DNA of 45,861 nt from Ochrovirga pacifica. Its GTDB lineage: Bacteria > Bacteroidota > Bacteroidia > Flavobacteriales > Flavobacteriaceae. The stretch is from positions 1 through 45,861 of the forward strand of contig NZ_AFPK01000027.1 in the NCBI RefSeq assembly GCF_000220525.1, read 5' to 3'. Shown here in pieces: positions 37,367 to 45,861 of the stretch (its first letter is position 1; each line of letters begins with the position of its first letter). A model generated the notes under the pieces. The model ran no database searches. It had not been told where the DNA came from and saw only the letters and a list, made by a program, of their open reading frames with translations. A program made the position numbers and the translations under genes.

Positions 37367-38182
37367 TTGGCCAATTTAGAACAATTAACATATCAATATC
37401 TAGGCTTTAAAGATCAACCTAATTTATGGTTAGACAACTCTTTTTTTGACTATCCGCAAATAAACCTGCCTTTTTCTGACACTATAAATCTCTCTGATAT
37501 TGATACTACAAAACATTACAGGTTGGGAAAACTAGTAGAAATATTTTATCAAAAAAATTTAGAAAAACTTACCAACTACACTCCCTTAGCCAACAACATA
37601 CAATTGCAAATAAACAAACACCAGACTATTGGAGAACTGGATTTTATTTGTAGTACACCTTCTGGAATTCAGCACATAGAACTCACATATAAATTTTACT
37701 TGTACAAAACAGATATTCCTTATGAAATTGATCGATGGGTAGGCCCCAACTTAAGAGATTCTTTAGTTAAAAAACTAACAAAATTAAAAGAAAAACAATT
37801 TCCTCAGCTATATCATAAGGCTACTCAAAAGTTATTAACAAGCATAGGAATTCCTGTGAATGAGATTCAACAATCCGTTCATTTCAAAGCACAATTATAC
37901 ATTCCTTTAAGCTTAGTGAATCATACTTTTCCAAACATTAACAAAAATTGCATTAAAGGTTATTATATCAGTTACAAAGAAATAGACTACTTATTTCCAA
38001 TGGCCTTATATCATGTTCCTAAAAAACAAGACTGGTTAATTGACCCTAAATACAATAACAAGTGGATGACCTATGTAGAAGTCAAACCAATTATTTTAGA
38101 ACAAATTGCTGTAAAACATAGTCCATTAATTTGGATAAAACGCAATGATAAATTTGAACGTTTTTTTGTTACTTTTTGGTAA
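37367..38182 (+). CDS. DUF1853 family protein, TTG start
   Basis: 271 residues. There is no Met until near the C-terminus, so TTG one base after the sirtuin stop is the credible start. The family pattern is clear: HYRLGKLVEIFYQKNL, IGELDFICSTPSG, HIELTYKFYLYKT and WVGPNLRDSLVKKLTKLKEKQFPQL. The D in GELDF followed by E...K in IELTYK resembles the spacing of PD-(D/E)xK nuclease-like folds; this is an inference from pattern. No signal peptide or membrane segment. Function is unknown. Tight linkage to the sirtuin gene is the only contextual hint. Confidence 0.8.
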   Translation: MANLEQLTYQYLGFKDQPNLWLDNSFFDYPQINLPFSDTINLSDIDTTKHYRLGKLVEIFYQKNLEKLTNYTPLANNIQLQINKHQTIGELDFICSTPSGIQHIELTYKFYLYKTDIPYEIDRWVGPNLRDSLVKKLTKLKEKQFPQLYHKATQKLLTSIGIPVNEIQQSVHFKAQLYIPLSLVNHTFPNINKNCIKGYYISYKEIDYLFPMALYHVPKKQDWLIDPKYNNKWMTYVEVKPIILEQIAVKHSPLIWIKRNDKFERFFVTFW

Positions 38183-38249
38183 ACACTAGCCTTTGCGTAT
38201 CATTCTTTTCTAATACATCTTTGTGTTATCTTTACCAACAAATAAAAAC

Positions 38250-39095
38250 ATGCACCCTAACAATCCTTTTCAGAACAATTACGACTTTGATAAGCTTACT
38301 AGAGTAAATTCAGCTTTGCAAAAATATGTTTTTGTAAATGCATACGGAAATCAAACCATAAAGTTTGCCGATAAAGATGCTGTAAAAGAGTTGAACAAAG
38401 CACTATTGCAGCTGTATTACTATTTAGATTACTGGGATCTTCCAAAGCAAAATTTATGTCCACCCATTCCTGGACGTTTGGATTATTTGTTACATGTTGC
38501 TGATTTACTAGACAACAAAAAAGACATTCATTTGTTAGACATAGGTACAGGAGCTAATTTAATTTATCCGATTTTAGGAACTTGTCATTTTAATTGGCTA
38601 TGTACAGCGAGTGAGGTTGATAACGAATCTATTAATAATGCCAAAGATATTGTTAAAAATAATCCTCTTTTAACAACTATAACCATTAGACCACAACGTT
38701 TTAAAAACTCTATTTTAGAAAACATTATTCAACCCAATGACTATTTTGATGTAGTGGTATGCAATCCTCCGTTTTTTAAAAATTCTTTTGATGCAGCTCA
38801 AAAAAACAACCAAAAAAATAAAAATTTAAAACTCACCGAAAAAGAAAACCTCAACTTTGGAGGAACATCTAACGAATTGTGGTGCAAAGGTGGCGAAGAA
38901 ACTTTTGTAAAAAAAATGGCCGAAGAAAGTGTTTTATTTAAAACTCAGGTAGGATGGTTTACTTCTTTAGTTTCTCAAAAAGAACATTTAAAAAACATTA
39001 AAAGAGCCATTAACAAAACCAATCCTACAGAAGTAAAAATTGTAGACATGCAACAAGGAAACAAGCAAAGTAGGTTTGTGGCTTGGAGGTATTAA
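38250..39095 (+). CDS. rlmF: 23S rRNA (adenine(1618)-N(6))-methyltransferase
   Basis: 281 residues from the ATG at 38250 (MHPNNPFQNNYDFDKL), the characteristic RlmF N-terminus; a GTG at 38223 gives an unlikely extension. The SAM-binding LLDIGTGANLIYPIL motif and the N6-adenine catalytic motif NPPF in VVVCNPPFFKNS are present. It methylates A1618 near the peptide exit tunnel. It is the last gene of a plus-strand run and converges on the xylose operon. Confidence 0.95.
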   Translation: MHPNNPFQNNYDFDKLTRVNSALQKYVFVNAYGNQTIKFADKDAVKELNKALLQLYYYLDYWDLPKQNLCPPIPGRLDYLLHVADLLDNKKDIHLLDIGTGANLIYPILGTCHFNWLCTASEVDNESINNAKDIVKNNPLLTTITIRPQRFKNSILENIIQPNDYFDVVVCNPPFFKNSFDAAQKNNQKNKNLKLTEKENLNFGGTSNELWCKGGEETFVKKMAEESVLFKTQVGWFTSLVSQKEHLKNIKRAINKTNPTEVKIVDMQQGNKQSRFVAWRY

Positions 39096-39130
39096 AAACC
39101 CTCGTCATCTTAATAAAAATGCGAGGGCTT
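39096..39130. terminator. Terminator between rlmF and the xylose operon
   Basis: CCCTCG (39099-39104) pairs with CGAGGG (39122-39127), extended by CAT/ATG after a bulge. On the minus strand it is followed by TTTTTAAT, so it best serves the transaldolase transcript; the plus-side tail is weaker. Confidence 0.75.
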
Positions 39131-39161
39131 TCCAACTTTATTAAATAAAATCGAAGAACGA

Positions 39162-39812
39162 CTACATGCTTTTTGCTGCTTCTAAGAAAGTAGCCAAACC
39201 GCTATCTGTTAAAGGATGTTTCATTAAACCTTCAATAGCTTTTAATGGTCCTGTCATCACATCGGCACCAATTTTAGCACAGTCTACAATATGCATCGTA
39301 TGACGTACAGAAGCAGCTAAAATTTCAGTTTCAAAACCGTAATTATCGTATACTTCTCTAATTTCCTGAATTAAGTGCAATCCATCTGTAGAAATATCAT
39401 CCAAACGACCAATAAATGGAGATACATACGTTGCTCCAGCTTTTGCAGCTAATAATGCTTGTCCTACAGAAAAAACTAAAGTTACATTGGTTTTAATGCC
39501 CTTTTCGCTAAAGTATTTACACGCTTTAATTCCGTCTTTTATCATTGGTAATTTTACCACAATTTGTGGATTTAAGGCTGCCAAAGCTTCTCCTTCTTTT
39601 ACCATTCCATCAAAATCTACTGAAAGTACCTCTGCACTTACATCTCCATCAACAGCATCGCAAATATCACGATAGTGTTGTAAGATGTTTTCCTCTCCAG
39701 AAATCCCTTCTTTAGCCATTAATGATGGATTGGTTGTTACCCCATCTAACACTCCTAATGCTTGCGCTTCCTTAATTTGTTCAAGGTTTGCTGTGTCGAT
39801 AAAAAATTTCAT
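39162..39812 (-). CDS. tal: Transaldolase (fructose-6-phosphate aldolase-like, short type)
   Basis: 216 residues, the short TalC/Fsa type. [33 protein letters not shown] is the diagnostic N-terminus (in pieces); the Schiff-base lysine lies in [11 protein letters not shown] and [14 protein letters not shown] follows. It transfers dihydroxyacetone units between sedoheptulose-7-P and glyceraldehyde-3-P. As last gene of the xylose operon it would handle the pentose phosphates produced from xylulose, together with transketolase. An aldolase rather than transaldolase activity cannot be excluded. Confidence 0.92.
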   Translation of the reverse strand: MKFFIDTANLEQIKEAQALGVLDGVTTNPSLMAKEGISGEENILQHYRDICDAVDGDVSAEVLSVDFDGMVKEGEALAALNPQIVVKLPMIKDGIKACKYFSEKGIKTNVTLVFSVGQALLAAKAGATYVSPFIGRLDDISTDGLHLIQEIREVYDNYGFETEILAASVRHTMHIVDCAKIGADVMTGPLKAIEGLMKHPLTDSGLATFLEAAKSM

Positions 39813-39831
39813 TTTTTCTATTTTTTGTTAA

Positions 39832-41244
39832 TTATTTTTTCCAAATATGTTCCATTTCTTCTAGTGTTTTTCCTTTGGTTTCAGGTACAAACTTCCACAC
39901 TATTAACGTTGCTAACAATCCCATCACACCGTAAATCCAATAGGCAAAACCATGGTTGAATTGCTCCACAAGATAAGTATTTTTATCCATCATAGGGAAA
40001 GTCCAAGAAACTAAATAATTAGAAATCCACTGGGCTGCTACTGCTACTGCCAATGCTTTGCCTCTAATTTTATTGGGAAAAATTTCTGCCAACAACACCC
40101 AGCATACCGGCCCCCAGCTCATGGCAAAACCTGCTACGTAAACCAACATACAAAGCAATGCAAAAACTCCCATAGATTTGCTATAAAAAGTTCCTCCTAA
40201 AGCAAACATCGCAGTTGCCATCCCCAATGCTCCAATAATCATTAAAGGTTTTCTTCCATACTTATCAACTGTTTGAATGGCCAATATTGTAAAGGCTAGG
40301 TTTACCCCACCCACAATTATGGTTTGCAACAAAGCGGTATCGGTTCCTGAGCCCATGCTTTTAAAAATTTCGGGAGCATAGTACAACACCACGTTGATTC
40401 CTACAAACTGCTGAAATACAGAAAGTAATACTCCAATAATAATTACAGGTACTCCAAAAGAGAACAATTTACCTGAGGTTGTTTCTATAGTTCCTTTAAT
40501 TTCTTCTAAAATAGAATTTGCTTTAGAAGCTCCATTTACTTTGGTCAACACCTCTAATGCCTTTTCAGGTTGCTGTTTTAACACCAAAGATCTAGGAGTA
40601 TCGGGCACCGTAAATAAAAAGAATAAAAAGAGAGAGGCTGGGATAATTTCCGAAGCAAACATCCATCTCCATCCTATAGTATCTATCCAAGAATCGTCTC
40701 CTTGTGAAGCAATGTAATAATTGACAAAATACACTACTAACATTCCAAAAATAATAGCAAATTGATTCATTGAAACCAATTTTCCACGAATGTTAGCGGG
40801 TGCAATTTCTGCAATATACAATGGCGACAACATAGAAGCTAGTCCAACACCAATTCCTCCTATAACCCTATACACAATAAAAGTACTCATAAAAGTATGA
40901 TCGCCTTCACCTATGGTTTTTACTAGCATTTCTGGCATAGCAGAACCAATAGCTGATAGCAAAAACAAAATGGCTGCTAGAATCAATCCCTTTTTACGGC
41001 CTAATTTTTTACTAACCAACCCTCCAAACAAACCACCAATAATACAACCAATCAATGCACTAGAAACCAACATTCCTAAGGTAGAGTTGGCTGCAGATTC
41101 TTCCAATCCTTTGGGAAGTACAAAAAAGTGTTCTAAAGAACTAACAGTTCCTGAAATTACTGCGGTGTCGTAACCAAACAACAAGCCCCCAAGGGTTGCT
41201 ACTAAGGTTAATTTGGTTAAATATGCGGATTGTGATGTACTCAT
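39832..41244 (-). CDS. xylE: Sugar porter MFS transporter, xylose/proton symporter type
   Basis: 470 residues with about 12 transmembrane segments. MFS sugar-porter signatures: GYDTAVISGT in TM1, SKKLGRKKG in the 2-3 loop, VPDTPRSLV after TM6, FQQFVGINVVLYYAPEIF in TM7, DKYGRKPLM in the 8-9 loop and VPETKGKTLEEME at the C-terminus. Imports a sugar with protons; xylose is inferred from its position between xylA and tal. The spacer to xylA is 64 bases. Confidence 0.9.
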   Translation of the reverse strand: MSTSQSAYLTKLTLVATLGGLLFGYDTAVISGTVSSLEHFFVLPKGLEESAANSTLGMLVSSALIGCIIGGLFGGLVSKKLGRKKGLILAAILFLLSAIGSAMPEMLVKTIGEGDHTFMSTFIVYRVIGGIGVGLASMLSPLYIAEIAPANIRGKLVSMNQFAIIFGMLVVYFVNYYIASQGDDSWIDTIGWRWMFASEIIPASLFLFFLFTVPDTPRSLVLKQQPEKALEVLTKVNGASKANSILEEIKGTIETTSGKLFSFGVPVIIIGVLLSVFQQFVGINVVLYYAPEIFKSMGSGTDTALLQTIIVGGVNLAFTILAIQTVDKYGRKPLMIIGALGMATAMFALGGTFYSKSMGVFALLCMLVYVAGFAMSWGPVCWVLLAEIFPNKIRGKALAVAVAAQWISNYLVSWTFPMMDKNTYLVEQFNHGFAYWIYGVMGLLATLIVWKFVPETKGKTLEEMEHIWKK

Positions 41245-41308
41245 AATAAAAAAATTAGATATGTATTGGGCTTACTAACGCTAGCATTTTTTATAACTTT
41301 TTTAAGGA

Positions 41309-42640
41309 TTAAATATGGTTGTTTACAATATTTTCGAACAACTCTTGCTTACCACTTATACTTTGTAACTCTCCGTTTTCTTTAGCAATGGCATACAAAT
41401 CTTCAAAAGTTAATTTTCCTTCTTCAAATGCTTTTCCTTTTCCTGCATCAAAAGAAGCATATCTTTTTTCTCTTAACGCTTTGTAGTCTGATTCTCTTAA
41501 AATTCTATCAGCAACCAATAAACCTCTTGCAAAAGTATCTGCACCCCCAATGTGTGCTAAAAATACATCTTCTAGGTCTGTTGAGTTTCTTCTTATTTTT
41601 GCATCAAAGTTGATTCCACCTCCTTGCAAACCTCCATTTTCTAAGAATACCAACATGGCTTCTGCCGTTTCTTGAATGTTATTTGGGAATTGATCTGTAT
41701 CCCATCCGTTTTGGTAATCTCCACGGTTTGCATCAATACTTCCTAACATACCTGCTTGTGCCGCTACATCCATTTCGTGTTGCATCGTGTGGCTTGCTAA
41801 AGTTGCGTGGTTTACTTCTAAATTAATCTTAAAGTCGTCTTGCAGTCCATGTTTGTTTAAAAAACCAATCACAGTAGCAGCATCAAAATCGTACTGATGT
41901 TTGGTCGGTTCCATAGGCTTAGGTTCTACAAAAAAGTTTCCTTTAAACCCTTTATTACGTGCATAATCTCTTGCCATTCCTAAAAACTGTCCCATGTGGT
42001 TTAACTCACGTCCCATATCTGTGTTTAATAAAGACATGTACCCTTCACGTCCTCCCCAAAACACGTAGTTTTCACCACCTAATTCCATTGTTGCATCCAA
42101 AGCCAATTTAATTTGAGCTCCAGCTCTTGCTACTACTTCAAAGTTTGGGTTTGTAGAAGCACCATTCATATAACGTGGGTTAGAAAAACAGTTGGCTGTT
42201 CCCCACAATAATTTTACTCCACTCTCTTCTTGCTTTTGTTTAATGTAGGCTACAATTTCTTTCAAACGAGCTTCAGACTCTTCAAAAGTTGCTCCTTCTT
42301 GTACCAAATCAAAATCATGAAAACAATAATAATCAAATCCCATTTTGGTAATAAACTCAAAAGCGGCATCTGCTTTGTCTTTAGCTGCCTGGATTGGATC
42401 TGCATTTTGATCCCACTCAAAATTTTGAGTTCCTGGTCCAAAAGGATCAGAGCCTTGACCACAGAACGTATGCCAATACGCTACAGAAAATTTAAAATGT
42501 TCTCTCATTGTTTTTCCTGCAACTACTTGGTCTGGATTGTAATATTTGTAAGCTAAAGGATTTTTTGAATCTTTTCCTTCGAACTTAATTTCTCCTATTC
42601 CTTTGAAGTACTCTTTACTTCCGATGGTTAATTTTGACAT
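41309..42640 (-). CDS. xylA: Xylose isomerase (class II)
   Basis: 443 residues, the longer class II type. Catalytic His108-Asp109 in YYCFHDFDL, the [15 protein letters not shown] segment and the metal-binding [18 protein letters not shown] are all present. It converts xylose to xylulose using two divalent metals. It is 17 bases after xylB and 64 before the transporter, in one operon. Confidence 0.97.
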   Translation of the reverse strand: MSKLTIGSKEYFKGIGEIKFEGKDSKNPLAYKYYNPDQVVAGKTMREHFKFSVAYWHTFCGQGSDPFGPGTQNFEWDQNADPIQAAKDKADAAFEFITKMGFDYYCFHDFDLVQEGATFEESEARLKEIVAYIKQKQEESGVKLLWGTANCFSNPRYMNGASTNPNFEVVARAGAQIKLALDATMELGGENYVFWGGREGYMSLLNTDMGRELNHMGQFLGMARDYARNKGFKGNFFVEPKPMEPTKHQYDFDAATVIGFLNKHGLQDDFKINLEVNHATLASHTMQHEMDVAAQAGMLGSIDANRGDYQNGWDTDQFPNNIQETAEAMLVFLENGGLQGGGINFDAKIRRNSTDLEDVFLAHIGGADTFARGLLVADRILRESDYKALREKRYASFDAGKGKAFEEGKLTFEDLYAIAKENGELQSISGKQELFENIVNNHI

Positions 42641-42657
42641 AATTTATAAATTGTATA

Positions 42658-44142
42658 TTATTTTAATTTTGATTCTAATGCTTTTAGCCATTTTTGATAA
42701 GCAGTTTCTAATGCTTCTTTTTGTTGACTATCTGCTTGGTGAGTTTTGATATTATTCTCCTGAGCAAAAGCTGCTTCTAAACTTTCTATTTCTCCTGCTC
42801 CATATCCTGCCCCTATAGCAGCACCTACAGCTCCCGAAGTTTCTTTTACCTGAATTTCTGCTTCTGTTAGTGTAGCAATAGTAGTTGCAAAAATCTGAGA
42901 TTGAAACATATTATCGTTTCCTACTTTTATCACTTTAGGGTTTAGCCCCAACTCTTTCATACAACGAATTCCGTACACAAAAGAAAAAGCAATTCCTTCT
43001 AAACAAGCTCTAACCATGTGGTTTAGTCCATGTTTAGCAAACTGTAATCCTTCAAACTGAGCTCCTACAATTTGATTGTTTAGCATACGTTCTGCTCCGT
43101 TTCCAAAAGGTAAAAAAGACAAACCTTCTGCTCCTGAAGCAACCTCTTGAGCCATTTTTTCTAGCTCAAAATAATCTTTATCCGATGCCAAATTATTACG
43201 CAACCAAGCATATGCACTACCTGTTCCGTTAATGCACAATAAAACTCCTAACTTTCTATCGTTTATACTATGGTTGATGTGGGCAAAAGTATTTACACGC
43301 TGATTGACATCATATTTTAACTGATCTACTACTCCATACACCACTCCAGATGTACCTCCTGTAGCAGCAATTTCTCCTGCTTTTAATACATTTAAAGAAA
43401 ACGCATTGTTAGGCTGATCACCTGCTCTGTAAGATACCATTGCTTTAGGACTAAAACCGAATTTCGTTGCCATTTCTGTTGAAATTTGTCCTTGATTTGC
43501 AAAAACAGGAACAATTTTCGGGAACAAATCCGTTGCAAATCCAAAATGATCTACTATGGTTTTACTTAATTCTTCTTTCTTAAAATCCCACAAAACTCCC
43601 TCTGAAAGTCCTGTAGCTGTAGTCGTTATTTGATTGGTAAATTTGTAGGCAATATAATCTCCAGGTAACATAATTTTTGCAATCTGTTGATACGCTTCTG
43701 GTTCGTTTTCCTTTATCCAAGCCAATTTAGATGCTGTAAAATTCCCTGGGGAATTCAACATACTTTCTAAACATTTTTCTGCTCCAATTTGTTCAAACGC
43801 TTTATTTCCTACCTCAACAGCTCTACTATCACACCAAATAATAGCAGGTCTAACTACTGCCCCGGTATTTGTTAAAGTAACCAAACCATGCATTTGGTAA
43901 GCAACACCAATAGCAGTTACTTTGTTTCTTGGTTCTTCTGTTTTTTCAAAAAGTCGATTGGTTACTTTTAATACATTTTCCCACCAATCTTCTGGATGTT
44001 GCTCTGCCCAGTTTTCTTTGGGGGCATTCATTTTCATTTCCCTATCGGGATAACTAGCTGTAGCCAGTACCTTTTTTGTCTGATTGTTGTACAAAACTGC
44101 TTTTACAGACGAACTTCCTAAATCAAAACCTATTGATAACAT
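42658..44142 (-). CDS. xylB: Xylulokinase
   Basis: 494 residues from the ATG at 44142 (MLSIGFDLGSSSVKAVLY), the proper FGGY-kinase N-terminus; 44196 would add 18 residues including an unusual MFWFCGF and reach into the regulatory spacer. FGGY features are WAEQHPEDWW, the substrate/catalytic YRAGDQPNNAF and the C-terminal ETSGAVGAAIGAGYGAG. It phosphorylates xylulose to xylulose-5-P. First gene of the operon, divergent from the regulator. Confidence 0.95.
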   Translation of the reverse strand: MLSIGFDLGSSSVKAVLYNNQTKKVLATASYPDREMKMNAPKENWAEQHPEDWWENVLKVTNRLFEKTEEPRNKVTAIGVAYQMHGLVTLTNTGAVVRPAIIWCDSRAVEVGNKAFEQIGAEKCLESMLNSPGNFTASKLAWIKENEPEAYQQIAKIMLPGDYIAYKFTNQITTTATGLSEGVLWDFKKEELSKTIVDHFGFATDLFPKIVPVFANQGQISTEMATKFGFSPKAMVSYRAGDQPNNAFSLNVLKAGEIAATGGTSGVVYGVVDQLKYDVNQRVNTFAHINHSINDRKLGVLLCINGTGSAYAWLRNNLASDKDYFELEKMAQEVASGAEGLSFLPFGNGAERMLNNQIVGAQFEGLQFAKHGLNHMVRACLEGIAFSFVYGIRCMKELGLNPKVIKVGNDNMFQSQIFATTIATLTEAEIQVKETSGAVGAAIGAGYGAGEIESLEAAFAQENNIKTHQADSQQKEALETAYQKWLKALESKLK

Positions 44143-44201
44143 CGTTTCTTGGATTAATATGTTTAGTTTTGTTTCAAATCCACAAAACCAAAACAACTTA
44201 G

Positions 44202-44223
44202 TTTACTTTTTAAACAAAGTAAA
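44202..44223. promoter_or_regulatory. Candidate operator for the xylose regulator
   Basis: A perfect inverted repeat TTTACTTT-TTAAAC-AAAGTAAA (8-bp arms, 6-base centre) in the 165-base spacer between xylB and the Nudix-type regulator. Length and symmetry fit a dimeric winged-helix regulator. It lies 60 bases from the xylB start and 84 bases from the regulator start. Confidence 0.6.
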
Positions 44224-44280
44224 AATAACAAAAAATACAATCAAAAATTAAAAGAGCAGCATATTTTTATGCACTATGTA

Positions 44281-44288
44281 TAATTTTG
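44281..44288 (+). promoter_or_regulatory. Candidate -7 box of the regulator gene
   Basis: TAATTTTG fits TAnnTTTG and ends 19 bases before the regulator ATG. No TTG at the expected distance was seen. Confidence 0.45.
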
Positions 44289-44307
44289 ACTTAAGAACAC
44301 TATAAAT

Positions 44308-44973
44308 ATGATAGAAACCTCTGTAGACTGTGTCATTTTTGGATTTCAGAATGAAAGTCTAAAAGTGCTTCTGATTAAAAGAAAAAACGAACCTTCTAAA
44401 GGATTGATGGCCTTACCTGGTGATTTTTTAGACGAAGATGTTAGCATTTATGATAGTGCAAAAAACACTCTAAAAATGATAACTGATTTAGATGACATCT
44501 ATTTGGAACAAATTAAAGCATTTGGAGAAACCCACCGATACCCTGGCAAACGAGTGGTTACCATTAGTTACTATGCATTAATCAACATAGAAAATTACTC
44601 GCCACACGCAGGTTATACTGCCGAAAAACTAGAATGGTGTGATGTGGACAAACTACCAGAGCTAGCATTTGATCATAAAGAAATTATTGAATCTGCACAC
44701 AGAAGACTTAAAAGAAGAGTTAGACACGAACCTATTGGATTTAACTTGTTGCCCGAAATATTTAGTTTAACCAATTTACAACATTTGTACGAAGCCATTT
44801 TACAAATAGAACTAAATAAACGTAATTTTAGAACAAAATTAAATCAAATGAAATTACTAATTAATACTGGAAAAAAACAAAAAAATGTTGCCCATAAACC
44901 TGCTGTGTTGTATCGTTTTGATGAGGAAGTATATCAAAAATTAAAAGAAGACGGATTTTATTTTAAACTATAA
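44308..44973 (+). CDS. Nudix-domain transcriptional regulator (NrtR/AraR-like), likely xylose regulator
   Basis: 221 residues. The N-terminal Nudix fold is clear (VDCVIFGFQNESLKVLLIKRK, then LPGDFLDEDVSIYDSAKNTL), but the REUxEE catalytic signature is replaced by residues such as NTLKMITDL, so hydrolysis is not expected. The C-terminal part (from about 140, GFNLLPEIFSLTNLQHLYEAI to RFDEEVYQKLKEDGF) forms a winged helix. This architecture is that of NrtR and of the Bacteroides arabinose regulator AraR, where the Nudix domain senses the sugar. Divergent placement to xylB and the palindrome suggest that it controls the xylose operon and the following esterase gene. Confidence 0.85.
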   Translation: MIETSVDCVIFGFQNESLKVLLIKRKNEPSKGLMALPGDFLDEDVSIYDSAKNTLKMITDLDDIYLEQIKAFGETHRYPGKRVVTISYYALINIENYSPHAGYTAEKLEWCDVDKLPELAFDHKEIIESAHRRLKRRVRHEPIGFNLLPEIFSLTNLQHLYEAILQIELNKRNFRTKLNQMKLLINTGKKQKNVAHKPAVLYRFDEEVYQKLKEDGFYFKL

Positions 44974-44984
44974 ATCATAAAACA

Positions 44985-45848
44985 ATGAAAAAGTTACCTA
45001 TAGCAATCCTTTATTTTCTGTGCTTAACAGTTCAATTACATGCTCAAAAAGAAGTAAAGTTGGCCTACAGACCTGCCGAAGATGTTAAATGGTCGGGAAC
45101 TGTACATAGTGAAAAAACAAATATTTTACGCCTTTCTAACATAGCTGAACCCAGTATTTTAATTTATTCCCCAAAAAAGGAAATCAATACAGGGACTGCT
45201 GTGGTAATTGCTCCAGGAGGTGGTTTACGCATTAACAGTATAGAAAGTGAGGGAACTATGGTTGCCGATTGGTTGGTAAAAAAAGGAGTTACTGCCATTG
45301 TATTAAAGTACCGATTGGTTCCTTCGGAAAAAGGTAAAGTAAGCGGAACTGCTGAACAAAAAGAAGAATTGTTGCAAAAAGTATTTCCATACGCTATCTC
45401 TGATGCACTTAGTGCTATTGATTATGTAAGAAAAAATGCAGCTGATCTGGGTGTAGACCCTACTAAAATTGGAATGATGGGATTTTCTGCTGGGGGTGCT
45501 GTAACTATGGGAGTTGCTTACAATTACAAAACTACAAACAGACCCGATTTTTTGGTTCCCATATATCCTTGGACATCTAAATACTCCGTAAGAAAACCTC
45601 AAGATAACGAACCTCCAATGCTTATTGTTTGTGCAACAAACGATCCTTTAGATTTGGCTATGGGAAGCATACACCTGTACACCTCTTGGAAAGAAATGGG
45701 TTTTAGTGTAGCCCTGCACATGTATGCCAAAGGCGGACATGGTTTTGGTATGCTAAAACGAAATACTCCATCGGACACTTGGATAGAGCGTTTTTACGAC
45801 TGGGCTTTAAGCGAAAAGCTGATTGTTCCTATAAGCAAAGTAGAATAA
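44985..45848 (+). CDS. Secreted alpha/beta-hydrolase, probable carbohydrate esterase
   Basis: 287 residues. Signal peptide MKKLPIAILYFLCLTVQLHA followed by QKEV. The oxyanion region VVIAPGGGLRINSIESEG, nucleophile elbow GFSAGGA (Ser near 168), acid Asp in CATNDPLDLA and His in GGHGFGM complete the triad. It resembles acetylxylan/feruloyl esterase-like hydrolases of polysaccharide-degrading Bacteroidota. It is 11 bases after the regulator gene and so linked to xylose; deacetylation of xylo-oligosaccharides in the periplasm is inferred. The gene is complete and ends just inside the window. Confidence 0.85.
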   Translation: MKKLPIAILYFLCLTVQLHAQKEVKLAYRPAEDVKWSGTVHSEKTNILRLSNIAEPSILIYSPKKEINTGTAVVIAPGGGLRINSIESEGTMVADWLVKKGVTAIVLKYRLVPSEKGKVSGTAEQKEELLQKVFPYAISDALSAIDYVRKNAADLGVDPTKIGMMGFSAGGAVTMGVAYNYKTTNRPDFLVPIYPWTSKYSVRKPQDNEPPMLIVCATNDPLDLAMGSIHLYTSWKEMGFSVALHMYAKGGHGFGMLKRNTPSDTWIERFYDWALSEKLIVPISKVE

Positions 45849-45861
45849 TTTATAAAAAAAA

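Noticed and set aside
36679..38182. Sirtuin plus nuclease-like DUF1853 as an anti-phage pair
   Set aside because: The sirtuin is a CobB-type deacylase with its catalytic features, not the NAD-depleting defence SIR2 type, and neighbours are housekeeping genes.
44143..44196. Longer xylulokinase start
   Set aside because: FGGY kinases begin close to the FDLGSSS phosphate loop; the extra 18 residues lie in the regulatory spacer.

Overview
The window looks like a chromosomal segment of a Flavobacteriaceae member (Bacteroidota). It is AT-rich. Several promoters match the Bacteroidota form TTG-N19-TAnnTTTG, and Shine-Dalgarno sequences are almost absent except at rpsU. Family markers include an OstA-like LPS-transport protein, a DUF3467 protein, a Nudix-fold sugar regulator and a split transketolase. 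The genus cannot be fixed from the sequence. Almost everything is core genome: no prophage, insertion sequence, CRISPR array or recognisable defence island is present.

Layout. 1-10.2 kb (minus strand): tRNA-Pro, the N-terminal transketolase subunit, a class III aminotransferase overlapping an OstA-like gene, then a rel-fur-purA group that puts (p)ppGpp metabolism beside the first committed AMP-synthesis enzyme, then an M48 membrane protease abutting a SPOUT RNA methyltransferase. 10.2-13.9 kb: a HAD phosphatase divergent from dnaB, with repeated DnaA-box-like sequences between them, then a secreted M23/LysM peptidoglycan hydrolase. 13.9-29.3 kb (minus): DUF3467 gene and the great expression cluster. 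In transcription order this is rpsU, xerC-like, hpf, tRNA-Thr(UGU), tRNA-Tyr, tRNA-Gly, tRNA-Thr(GGU), tuf, tRNA-Trp, secE, nusG, rplK, rplA, rplJ, rplL, rpoB, rpoC. The four tRNAs and tuf are in the same order as E. coli thrU-tyrU-glyT-thrT-tufB. Regulatory structures are visible: an rpsU Shine-Dalgarno, promoters, an rplL-rpoB attenuator, a palindromic element between rpoB and rpoC, and an rpoC terminator.

29.4-34.4 kb (minus): acyl-CoA dehydrogenase, a helix-hairpin-helix protein, an AGCS sodium/amino-acid symporter, a potassium channel whose pore and RCK parts are in different frames separated by an A10 tract, and a small PspC-like membrane protein. 34.5-39.1 kb (plus): tex, a CobB-like sirtuin, a DUF1853 gene and rlmF. 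39.2-45.9 kb: a xylose locus. xylB-xylA-xylE-type transporter-transaldolase runs on the minus strand; divergently, a Nudix/winged-helix regulator is followed by a secreted esterase. A palindrome in the divergent spacer is a likely operator. The locus would release, import and isomerise xylose, phosphorylate xylulose and pass it to the pentose phosphate pathway.

No clearly new multi-gene system was found. The most interesting points are the homopolymer-split potassium channel, the dnaB-upstream repeats, the palindromic element in rpoBC, the sirtuin lacking the zinc cysteines, and the xylose regulator with its candidate operator.
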